Under the pieces are notes generated by a model. That model searched no databases. It was not told the origin of the DNA and saw only the letters and a program-made list of their open reading frames with translations. A program made the position numbers and the translations under genes. DNA of 64,000 bases from CAG-103 sp905215475 (GTDB lineage: Bacteria > Bacillota > Clostridia > Oscillospirales > Oscillospiraceae), in contig CAJMPW010000004.1 in the NCBI GenBank assembly GCA_905215475.1, forward strand, positions 1 to 64,000. Direction: 5' to 3'. Shown here in pieces: positions 44,180-50,377 of the stretch (position 1 is its first letter; the number at the start of each line of letters is the position of its first letter).

Positions 44180-44596
44180 TCAGGTGCGGTCGAACGCGGG
44201 GTTGACCGCATAGACATTTTTCTGGTCCATTTTTTCCGTGGCCAGCCGCAGCGCCTCGCCGAAACGCTGGTAATGCACGACCTCGCGCTCGCGCAAGAAG
44301 CGGATCACATCCGAAACATCCGGGTCATCGCACAGACGCAGAATGTTATCATATGTCTTGCGCGCCTTCTGCTCGGCCGACATATCCTCGGAGAGATCGG
44401 CGATCACATCGCCCGTCACGCCGATCGTCGCCGCCGTCCACGGTGTGCCGGATGCAAACTGCGGGAACACGCCCGCCGTGTGGTCGACAAAGTACGTGTC
44501 GTAGCCGGAGCGCTTGATCTGTTCCGGTGTCATGCTGCGCGTGAGCTGGTAGAGGATCGTGCCGACCATTTCCAAGTGCCCCAGCTCTTCCGTACC
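44180..44596 (-). CDS. cotJC: CotJC spore coat manganese-catalase-like protein, 3' portion (codons 62-199 of the split gene)
   Basis: This segment encodes GTEELGHLEMVGTILYQL... through FLREREVVHYQRFGEALRLA, the C-terminal two-thirds of CotJC, intact and without stops or frameshifts. It has no plausible start of its own; the frame simply continues into element DNA upstream. The matching N-terminal part lies at 49401-49593 on the same strand. Both sides share the core GGTACGGAAG (minus strand) in the same codon phase. The break falls at the TE|E of the metal-ligand EExxHxE helix, so neither piece alone can be active. Reading through a rejoined core gives a normal 199-aa CotJC. Confidence 0.9.
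   Translation of the reverse strand, partial: GTEELGHLEMVGTILYQLTRSMTPEQIKRSGYDTYFVDHTAGVFPQFASGTPWTAATIGVTGDVIADLSEDMSAEQKARKTYDNILRLCDDPDVSDVIRFLREREVVHYQRFGEALRLATEKMDQKNVYAVNPAFDRT
44587..44596. repeat. Recombination core, copy 1 (cotJC 3' junction)
   Basis: CTTCCGTACC, identical to 49401-49410 and in direct orientation. Flanking bases differ on both sides (T/T here, G/G there), so the identity is exactly 10 bp, as expected for a serine-recombinase crossover site inside a coding sequence. Confidence 0.85.
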
Positions 44597-44675
44597 TGCC
44601 GATGCGGTGAAAATGTTCCCTCCCCTGTTCTCACACCGCCGCAAATGCGCATACGCTCTCTTGGGAGGTGATGAG

Positions 44676-44852
44676 ATGCCGGAGATTTGGGTCTGCACCG
44701 CACAGCCTGCGGACGCAGCGCTGCGCAAGGCCGCCGCTGCCGGCACGCTTGTGCTCGAGCACGCCGTGCTCTCTCTGCTGCTCGAGCGCGGCCGGCTGAC
44801 GCGCGTGGAATATGACGGCTGCGCCGCGCTGCTCGGTCAGGCGCTGACATGA
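44676..44852 (+). CDS. 58-aa protein translationally coupled to the recombinase
   Basis: ATG at 44676 follows a strong GGGAGGTG. The protein runs MPEIWVCTAQPADAALRKAA...LTRVEYDGCAALLGQALT and its stop overlaps the recombinase start (ATGA). It lies 80 bp from the recombination core. It has no recognised domain. Size and coupling make it a candidate recombination directionality or accessory factor for the recombinase, which is inference. Confidence 0.65.
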   Translation: MPEIWVCTAQPADAALRKAAAAGTLVLEHAVLSLLLERGRLTRVEYDGCAALLGQALT

Positions 44853-46210
44853 GCGCGGGCAAAGGACCGCTGCGCGTGGCCGCCTACTGCCGCGTCTCCA
44901 CGGACGGCGACGATCAGGCAAACTCCTTTGAGAGCCAGCAGCGCTACTTTCGCGCCTACATCGCGCAGCGGCCGCACTGGGAACTTGCCGGGATCTTCGC
45001 CGACGAGGGGCTGTCCGGAACGAGCACGAAAAAACGGCTTGCCTTTCAGCGCATGATCGCCTGTGCACGCGCCGGAACGCTCGATCTGATCGTGACCAAG
45101 GAGATCTCGCGCTTTGCGCGCAACACGCTCGACAGCATTTACTACACGCGCGAGCTCAAGCGGCTGGGCGTCGGTGTGCTGTTTTTGAGCGACAATCTCT
45201 GCACGCTCGACGGTGACGCCGAGCTGCGGCTGGCGATCCTCTCCTCCATCGCGCAGGAGGAGAGCCGCCGCACCTCCGAGCGCGTCAAATGGGGGCAAAA
45301 ACGGCGCATGGAGCAAGGCGTCGTGTTCGGGCGCGACCTGCTCGGCTACGATGTGCGCGGCGGCGCGCTGTATGTGAACGAAGCGGGGGCACAAACCGTG
45401 CGGGAGATCTTCCGCAAATGCGTCAATGAGGGCAAAGGCGCGCACACCATTGCGCGCGAGCTGAACGAGGCCTGCATCCCGGCAGCGCGCGGCGGTGCGT
45501 GGCGCAGCAGCGTCATTCTGCGCATCCTGCGCAACGAAAAGTACTGCGGCGATCTGGTGCAGAAAAAGACCTACACGCCCGACTACCTGACACACGAGAA
45601 AAAATCCAACCATGGGCAGGAGGATTATATTATCGTGCGCGAGCACCACACGCCGATCATCCCGCGCGCGACATTCGAAGCGGCCGGGCGCATCCTCGAT
45701 CAGCGCGCAGCAGCACCGACCGGGCAGCGAAAGTACAGCCGCCGCTATCCCCTGTCCGGCAAGCTGCGCTGCGGCATCTGCGGCGCTGTCTGCGCCGCCC
45801 GGAAGAAAACGCGGCGCGACGGCACCGACGCCATCTCATGGCGCTGCGGCAGCGCCGTGAAATACGGACGGCCGCACACGGACCCAGACGGCCGCAGCCG
45901 CGGCTGCACCGGCGAGAGTCTGCGTGATGAGGATGCGCTGCAAATTCTGACACAGGTCTGGAGCGCCCTCCCGCTCGAGCGCGACGTGATTGCAGCCGAC
46001 GTGCTGGCAGCAGTTCGTGCGGTCACACCGCACGAGCAGGCGGATGCCTTGGAATCCGAAATCACTGCAATGCTGCGCGGCGACACAGCGCTGACTGCGC
46101 AGCTGCTCGCGCAAATGACCGTTTACGACCGCGCGCACGTCACACTCACGCTCCGGGGCTTTCCGGGCAAGTGGTGCTTCGCGCGCACAAAAAAGGCGGC
46201 GTCTCCGTGA
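44849..46210 (+). CDS. Large serine recombinase of the cotJC element
   Basis: A 453-aa serine recombinase. The resolvase domain (1-150) contains the catalytic Ser17 in AAYCRVSTDGDDQ, followed by ISRFARN (Arg for phosphate binding, about 90) and GDAELRLAILSSIAQEESRR. A 'recombinase' domain (about 165-270) and a zinc ribbon (CGICGAVC...RGC, about 307-355) follow. The C-terminal region is short and lacks an obvious long coiled coil. It is the SpoIVCA/SprA class that excises sporulation intervening elements. Its last codons lie inside the left arm of the terminator hairpin at 46195-46226. Confidence 0.93.
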   Translation: MSAGKGPLRVAAYCRVSTDGDDQANSFESQQRYFRAYIAQRPHWELAGIFADEGLSGTSTKKRLAFQRMIACARAGTLDLIVTKEISRFARNTLDSIYYTRELKRLGVGVLFLSDNLCTLDGDAELRLAILSSIAQEESRRTSERVKWGQKRRMEQGVVFGRDLLGYDVRGGALYVNEAGAQTVREIFRKCVNEGKGAHTIARELNEACIPAARGGAWRSSVILRILRNEKYCGDLVQKKTYTPDYLTHEKKSNHGQEDYIIVREHHTPIIPRATFEAAGRILDQRAAAPTGQRKYSRRYPLSGKLRCGICGAVCAARKKTRRDGTDAISWRCGSAVKYGRPHTDPDGRSRGCTGESLRDEDALQILTQVWSALPLERDVIAADVLAAVRAVTPHEQADALESEITAMLRGDTALTAQLLAQMTVYDRAHVTLTLRGFPGKWCFARTKKAASP

Positions 46211-46226
46211 ATACGGAGACGCCGCC
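46195..46226 (+). terminator. Recombinase terminator, left flank of repeat copy C
   Basis: A 14-bp stem GGCGGCGTCTCCGT/ACGGAGACGCCGCC with loop GAAT. The left arm encodes the last codons of the recombinase, and the stop lies at the arm/loop junction. A parallel copy with one change is at 46429-46460. Confidence 0.85.
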
Positions 46227-46231
46227 TGACG

Positions 46232-46428
46232 CTGTCAAAAAGTATTACTTTTTGACAAAGGAGGTTGCGGCCTGACTGCATCGCACGCGCTGTCCGCCGG
46301 AGGCGGACGGCGCGCACGTTTGCAGGCCGAGAAGTATTTTCTTCGCCGCACATGTCGCCGAAGAAAATGATTGGGCTCTCTTTCGCCGCTCCGGCGGCGA
46401 AACTCTACGAGGTTCTTTGGCAAGCTGA
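46232..46428 (+). repeat. Dispersed structured repeat, copy C
   Basis: The same roughly 195-bp element as copy A. The palindrome is at 46234-46256, and the central stem is capped by CTGTCCGCC-GGA-GGCGGACGG. TTTTCTTCG/CGAAGAAAA and TTTCGCCGC/GCGGCGAAA follow. It lies inside the cotJC intervening element, between the convergent recombinase and ABC ATPase genes. Confidence 0.9.
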
Positions 46429-46460
46429 GGCGGCGTCTCCGTGAATACGGAGGCGCCGCC
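46429..46460 (+). terminator. Duplicated terminator, right flank of repeat copy C
   Basis: 31/32 identical and parallel to 46195-46226, including the recombinase's final codons. The single change (A to G) still pairs as U-G. It may serve the convergent ABC operon. Confidence 0.8.
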
Positions 46461-46481
46461 TGAATTTGAGGACTATGAGAT

Positions 46482-47222
46482 TCAGCGGGCAAGAAAACGC
46501 GACAGAAACTCGCGCGTCTTGGGGTCTTGCGGATTTTCAAAGAGCTCGTGCGGCTTGCCCTGCTCACAGATAACGCCGTCGGACATATACACGACGTCGG
46601 TCGAGACGTCGCGCGCGAACGCCATCTCGTGCGTGACGACGATCATCGTCAGCCCCTCTTCCGCCAGCCGGCGCATCACGTCGAGCACCTCACCGACCAT
46701 CTGCGGGTCGAGCGCACTCGTCGGCTCATCAAACAGCAGCACCTCCGGCTGCATAGCCAGTGCGCGTGCGATGGCAACGCGCTGCTTTTGTCCGCCGGAC
46801 AGCTGCGACGGCCGGGCATTGATATACGGCGCCATGCCGACCTTCGTCAGATACTCCATGGCGATCTTCTCCGCCTCCTTGCGGCTGCGCTTGAGCGCGG
46901 AGACCTGACCGGCGATGCAGTTGTTGAGCGCCGACATATTATTAAAGAGGTTGAAGCTCTGGAACACCATGCCCACCTTTGTGCGGTACTGCGTGAGATT
47001 GAAGTCCTTGGCCGTGATGTCCTGCCCGTGGTAGAGCACCTGACCGGAGGTCGGCGTCTCGAGCAGGTTGATGCAGCGCAGCATCGTGCTCTTGCCCGAG
47101 CCGGATGCGCCGATGATGCTCAGCACCTCGCCCTTTTTCACGCTGAGGTTGATGTCGCGCAGGACGGCATGGTCGCCGAACTGCTTTTGCAGATGTACCA
47201 GCTCGATCACATTGTCTGCCAC
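46482..47222 (-). CDS. Amino-acid ABC transporter ATP-binding protein (probable lysine uptake)
   Basis: A 246-aa ATPase of the GlnQ/HisP class. Walker A is GASGSGKST (about 33-41), the Q-loop is VFQSFNLF, the signature is LSGGQKQRVAIA (about 144), and Walker B is VLLFDEPTSALDP. It is third in the riboswitch-controlled operon, 3 nt after the permease. Lysine is inferred from the upstream lysine riboswitch rather than from this protein. Confidence 0.93.
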   Translation of the reverse strand: MADNVIELVHLQKQFGDHAVLRDINLSVKKGEVLSIIGASGSGKSTMLRCINLLETPTSGQVLYHGQDITAKDFNLTQYRTKVGMVFQSFNLFNNMSALNNCIAGQVSALKRSRKEAEKIAMEYLTKVGMAPYINARPSQLSGGQKQRVAIARALAMQPEVLLFDEPTSALDPQMVGEVLDVMRRLAEEGLTMIVVTHEMAFARDVSTDVVYMSDGVICEQGKPHELFENPQDPKTREFLSRFLAR

Positions 47223-47225
47223 GGC

Positions 47226-47990
47226 TCAGACCTCCTTCTTGATGTGGATCTCGGCATTGACATCCGTCTGCGAGCCGAAGATCGTGTAGTTTTCATTGCC
47301 GTCCAGCTTCCGCTCGACCCAGCGCAGCAGACGCGTGACGGTGAACGTGAGGATGAAGTACAGTACGCAGACGACGAGATACGTCTGGAACGTCTGGAAA
47401 TTCTGACGCTTGATGATGCCGGCAAAGTAGTACAGCTCCGTCACGCCGATGACGTTCAGGACGGAGGTGTCCTTGATGTTGATGACAAACTCGTTGCTGA
47501 CGGACGGCAGGATGTTGCGCATGACCTGCGGGATGATGACCTTGAACATGGTCTGCGCGTGGGTCATGCCGATGGACATCGCGCCCTCGAACTGACCGCG
47601 GTCAATGGAGATGATGCCGCCGCGCACGATCTCGGCCATGTATGCGCCGGTGTTGATGGACACGATCAGGATGCCCGACGGGATCAGCGGCAGCGTGTCG
47701 CCGCCGGTCGCAAAGGCATAGCCCCAGTAGATGACCATCGACTGCACCATCATCGGCGTGCCGCGGAAAATCTCAACGTAGATCGCAATGATCGCGTTGA
47801 GCAGCTTATGCAGCGCGCGCAGCACCGGATTTTTGGACATCGGCGCCGTGCGCACGACACCGGTCAGCAGACCGAGCGCAAGACCCGCCACCGTACTCGT
47901 CAGTGCGATGAGCAGCGTGTTGCCGACGCCGGTCAAAAGCTGTGGGTAATACTTGATGAAGATATTCAGGACGTCGTTTAAGAAGCTCAT
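47226..47990 (-). CDS. Amino-acid ABC transporter permease (probable lysine uptake)
   Basis: A 254-aa HisM/GlnP-type permease with about five helices. The EAA loop region (GAMSIGMTHAQTMFKVIIPQVMRNILPS, in part) contacts the ATPase. YPQLLTGVGNTLLIALTSTV opens the first helix. It is the middle gene of the binding protein-permease-ATPase operon inside the cotJC element. Confidence 0.93.
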   Translation of the reverse strand: MSFLNDVLNIFIKYYPQLLTGVGNTLLIALTSTVAGLALGLLTGVVRTAPMSKNPVLRALHKLLNAIIAIYVEIFRGTPMMVQSMVIYWGYAFATGGDTLPLIPSGILIVSINTGAYMAEIVRGGIISIDRGQFEGAMSIGMTHAQTMFKVIIPQVMRNILPSVSNEFVINIKDTSVLNVIGVTELYYFAGIIKRQNFQTFQTYLVVCVLYFILTFTVTRLLRWVERKLDGNENYTIFGSQTDVNAEIHIKKEV

Positions 47991-48070
47991 AGTTACTCCG
48001 TTTTTCCGTTACGACGAAGCGGCAGACGCCGTGCGCGCGCACAGTGCCTGCCGCCTGCGTCGGGGGTTTC

Positions 48071-48970
48071 TTACTTGCGGATGATGACCACGAGGTTAGA
48101 TTCGTAGTAGGTGTCGGTGAAGTCGACCTGCTGCGCACGCTCGGCCGTCGGGCTCATGCCGGCGATGATCGCATCAATGGCGCCGGAGTTGACAGCCGGG
48201 ATGAGAGAATCCCATTCCATGGCATAGATCTCGAGCTTCAGACCCAGACGGTTTGCAACATACTGGGCGATCTGCACGTCATAGCCGTTGGCGTAGAGGC
48301 CGTTTTGACCCTCACTGCTGATGGGCACGGCGCCGAGGGAAGTGCCCTCCGTATCGGTCCAGTTATAGGGCTCGTAAGCGCACTCCATGCCGATCTTGAG
48401 CGTGCCGGTCGTGGTGGCCGGAGCGTCACAGTGGACGGCGAACTCCGTCACGGTGCCGCCGGAGGCGAGCGTCACGATCTGCTCCATGAGCTCGGTGCGC
48501 TGCTCGGCCGTGATCTCGGCGAGGATGGTGTTGATCTGGTCACGCAGGGTGTTGCCCTTCTTGAAACCGATGGCGATGCCGACGTCGGCCGCCGTCGCAG
48601 TGAAGCCCGTGTCATTGTTCTTGAACGGCAGGTAGGTCAGATCGTCGTTCGAGGCGCAGACGGAAAACGCCGTCGGCTCTTCGGCAACGTAGCCGTCGAT
48701 CGCGCCGCTCTTGAGCGCGGTCAGAAGATCGGAGAATTCGGGATAGGTGCTCGCCTGGACGTTCGGGATCTGCGCCAGCGCATCGGCGTGGAAGGTTCCC
48801 GTCTGCGCGGCGATCTTCGCGCCGGCGAGGTCTGCGATGGACTTGGCGTTACGCACGTCCACAGAGGCCGTGCCGCCGCTGTCCTTGCTGCCGCCGCAGC
48901 CGGTAAAGCACGCCACACAGAACATGACGGCCAGGAGGATGGATACGATTCTTCTCATGTTTGCTTGCAT
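48071..48970 (-). CDS. Lipoprotein amino-acid-binding protein with circularly permuted domain order
   Basis: A 299-aa binding lipoprotein; the lipobox FTGC (Cys about 25) anchors it outside the membrane. In SBP_bac_3 proteins the usual order is GTLKIGMECAYEPYNW...YDVQIA...DFTDTYYESNLVVIIRK, then AKSIADLAGAKI...IDGYVAEEPTA. Here the second block comes first (about 38-165), a linker follows (about 166-190), and the usual N-terminal block forms the C-terminus, ending exactly at VVIIRK. Ligand motifs (EPYNW, AGMSPTAER, TGTFH) are all kept. The ATG at 48970 has AAGGAG upstream. The lysine riboswitch suggests lysine as ligand. Confidence 0.85.
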   Translation of the reverse strand: MQANMRRIVSILLAVMFCVACFTGCGGSKDSGGTASVDVRNAKSIADLAGAKIAAQTGTFHADALAQIPNVQASTYPEFSDLLTALKSGAIDGYVAEEPTAFSVCASNDDLTYLPFKNNDTGFTATAADVGIAIGFKKGNTLRDQINTILAEITAEQRTELMEQIVTLASGGTVTEFAVHCDAPATTTGTLKIGMECAYEPYNWTDTEGTSLGAVPISSEGQNGLYANGYDVQIAQYVANRLGLKLEIYAMEWDSLIPAVNSGAIDAIIAGMSPTAERAQQVDFTDTYYESNLVVIIRK

Positions 48971-49000
48971 TTTTCTGCATCTCCTTAAAGAGTGATTCAA

Positions 49001-49040
49001 AAAAACAGGAGCCTGCGACCCGAATGGTATCGCAGGCTCT
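49001..49040 (-). terminator. Riboswitch-controlled intrinsic terminator
   Basis: On the minus strand a hairpin pairs GAGCCTGCGA with TCGCAGGCTC (49030-49039 with 49009-49018) and is followed by TTTTTTT. It lies between the lysine aptamer and the first gene, the usual expression platform for shut-off by lysine. Confidence 0.85.
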
Positions 49041-49059
49041 CTTGCAAGCAAAGAAACGT

Positions 49060-49255
49060 AAGAAAACCCTTGATAGTGCTCCACATACGAGGTATGTGAC
49101 AGTCCTGCGCCTATTAAGCGCAATCCCAGCAAGTCCGCAGCGGCAACCGCAAGACAGCTTCGGCGGAGCAGCCTTTCTCCCGCGACCGCTTGCCGGCGTA
49201 TATCACGGGGTACTCATCAGATCCGCAACCTCTATCAGGTACTGCAATCTTCTAT
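49060..49255 (-). promoter_or_regulatory. Lysine riboswitch (L-box)
   Basis: Conserved L-box segments appear in order on the minus strand: GATAGAGGTTGCGG (49223-49236), GATGAGTA, GAGAAAGGCTGCTCCGCCGAAG, TTGCTGGG, GGACTGTCACATA and GTGGAGCACTATC (ending near 49072). The closing P1 pairs GATAG with CTATC. A terminator follows at 49001-49040, and a promoter lies at 49269-49297. Lysine binding should reduce expression of the ABC operon, identifying it as a lysine uptake system. Confidence 0.9.
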
Positions 49256-49268
49256 TTTTTATGGCGTC

Positions 49269-49297
49269 ATCTTAATGCATATCTCAGAAGTTGTCAA
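49269..49297 (-). promoter_or_regulatory. Promoter of the lysine riboswitch/ABC operon
   Basis: TTGACA (49292-49297), a 17-nt spacer and TAAGAT (49269-49274) on the minus strand, just upstream of the aptamer and still inside the element. Confidence 0.75.
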
Positions 49298-49368
49298 GCC
49301 TTTTTGCATATTTTCGCCTTTTTACGAAAAAACGCGCACAAACACCATCTGTTTTTGTCCGCCTTGCA

Positions 49369-49593
49369 TCAAATCGGCGCTCGCGGCGTCATTTTCGCCG
49401 CTTCCGTACCGATATCGGTCAGCAGCGCCGAAAGCTCCGGATACGGCATGGCATAGCGCTGGCTGAGATAGCGCAGAGACGCGCCGAGCTCACCGTCCGG
49501 TCCGCCGTACTGCGAGCAGATGAACTTCGCCAGCGCGGGGTTGGCGTTGCGGATGCGCACCGGGTATTCGAGCTTCTTTTCATAGACAAACAT
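49369..49593 (-). CDS. cotJC: CotJC spore coat manganese-catalase-like protein, 5' portion (codons 1-64 of the split gene)
   Basis: It encodes MFVYEKKLEYPVRIRNANPA...QYGGPDGELGASLRYLSQRYAMP...LLTDIGTE, the conserved CotJC N-terminus, then ten unrelated residues and a stop once the frame enters element DNA beyond the core (49401-49410). GGGGAGGAG precedes the ATG. It starts 3 nt after the CotJA/CotJB-like gene, so the operon order is normal. The cognate 3' part is at 44180-44596. Joined at the shared core the two give an uninterrupted 199-aa protein. Confidence 0.9.
   Translation of the reverse strand: MFVYEKKLEYPVRIRNANPALAKFICSQYGGPDGELGASLRYLSQRYAMPYPELSALLTDIGTEAAKMTPRAPI
49401..49410. 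repeat. Recombination core, copy 2 (cotJC 5' junction)
   Basis: CTTCCGTACC in direct orientation with 44587-44596, read on the coding strand as Gly-Thr-Glu plus one base. The codon phase is the same at both copies. Confidence 0.85.
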
Positions 49594-49596
49594 CGC

Positions 49597-50028
49597 TTAC
49601 TTCTCCTCCCCTTCCGGCTGCCACGGCCACGGTGCGTTGAGCCAGTCATAGACCTCTGCGCACGCGAGATCCGACACCGTGACCGGACCGTACTGCTCCG
49701 TGTAGCGCTTGTGTCCTTCGGCGCGCATACGGATGCATTTTTGCAGCGTGTCGAACGCCTCGCGGTCATCCGGATGCGTGTCAAGGTAGAGATTCAGCTC
49801 GCGGATGACGAAGTCCAGCGCCATCAGCTCGCACAGCGGCGTGCTGAGATCGGCGGGCTTGTTGACCAGATTCATAAACGGCAGATCCAGCCCCGGAAAC
49901 AGCGTGCCGCGCGCCAGCGCCATGCGCTTGTCATACGCGGGCTCACTCGCGCACTGCATGGGCGTCTGCGCCAGTGCCAGCGGCGCGCATTCCGGAAGCG
50001 AGCCCTGCTTAAAATTGCATTTGTCCAC
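49597..50028 (-). CDS. CotJA-CotJB fusion, spore coat associated protein
   Basis: A 143-aa protein. Residues about 1-60 carry the CotJA-like LARGTLFPGLDLPFMN. Residues about 68-143 carry the CotJB signature LDFVIRELNLYLDTHPDDRE...YGPVTVSD...WPWQPE. These are normally two separate genes upstream of cotJC; here they form one frame. The GTG start at 50028 has AAGGAGG with 7-nt spacing; longer in-frame extension would run into repeat copy D. CotJA/B help recruit CotJC to the inner coat. Confidence 0.85.
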   Translation of the reverse strand: MDKCNFKQGSLPECAPLALAQTPMQCASEPAYDKRMALARGTLFPGLDLPFMNLVNKPADLSTPLCELMALDFVIRELNLYLDTHPDDREAFDTLQKCIRMRAEGHKRYTEQYGPVTVSDLACAEVYDWLNAPWPWQPEGEEK

Positions 50029-50111
50029 AGTCGTTCCTCCTTTTCTGATCGGGCATTTGACCCGCACCATCTTATGCGCGGTCGGTTTCGCCGGTGCAAA
50101 GGCGCGAAAAA

Positions 50112-50135
50112 GGGCGACGCCATCCGGCGCCGCCC
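50112..50135. terminator. Hairpin, left flank of repeat copy D
   Basis: GGGCGACGCC/GGCGCCGCCC with loop ATCC. The reverse complement of most of this sequence recurs at 50340-50361, so here the flanking hairpins are inverted relative to each other. Confidence 0.7.
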
Positions 50136-50140
50136 TGAGA

Positions 50141-50339
50141 CTGTCAAAAAGTATTACTTTTTGACAAAGGGTTTTGCGGCCTGACTGCAGCGCACGCGCC
50201 GTCCGCCGTGGGCGGACGGCGCGCACGTTTGCAGGCCGAGCGGTATTTTCTTCGCCGCACATGTCGCCGAAGAAAATGATTGGACTTTCTTTCGCCGCTC
50301 CGGCGGCGAAACTCTACGAGGTTTTTGGGCAAGCTGGGT
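50141..50339 (+). repeat. Dispersed structured repeat, copy D
   Basis: The same roughly 195-bp element. The palindrome is at 50143-50165, the apical hairpin CCGTCCGCC-GTG-GGCGGACGG, then TTTTCTTCG/CGAAGAAAA and TTTCGCCGC/GCGGCGAAA. It lies between the MATE gene and the cotJ operon, both on the minus strand, so it occupies the cotJ upstream region. Confidence 0.9.
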
Positions 50340-50361
50340 GCGACGCCGGATGGCGTCGCCC
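50340..50361 (-). terminator. MATE-gene terminator, right flank of repeat copy D
   Basis: GCGACGCC/GGCGTCGC with loop GGAT on the plus strand, directly after the MATE gene. Confidence 0.7.
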
Positions 50362-50377
50362 TGAGAGCAGCGGATAT

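Larger units (their letters stand above)
44587..49400. mobile_element. Skin-like intervening element interrupting cotJC (about 4.8 kb)
   Basis: DNA between two direct 10-bp cores that exactly separates the halves of cotJC. The contents are a 58-aa ORF and a serine recombinase reading away from the 3' junction, structured repeat copy C with doubled terminators, and a lysine-riboswitch-controlled ABC transporter operon reading toward the recombinase. Excision would leave one core and an intact cotJC. The layout is that of the sigK 'skin' and spsM elements, which are excised in the mother cell by a serine recombinase. Developmental timing here is inferred, not seen. Confidence 0.85.

Noticed and set aside
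44650..44657. CATACGCT as a sporulation-sigma -10 box before the 58-aa ORF
   Set aside because: Transcription from it would start inside the ribosome binding site, and no matching -35 was evident, so recombinase timing cannot be argued from it.
44597..44746. Treating the minus frame 44180-44746 as one complete protein
   Set aside because: The part beyond the core is element DNA read by chance. Only 44180-44596 matches CotJC.
46123..46567. Open frames inside the dispersed repeats (also in copies A, B, D and E)
   Set aside because: Repeated frames of the type MCGEENTSRPANVR arise from the structured repeat itself. Stem covariation rather than codon conservation explains the sequence.
49369..49400. 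Treating 49369-49593 as a genuine short CotJC-like protein
   Set aside because: The last ten residues are encoded by element DNA after the core, and the protein stops within the metal-binding helix.
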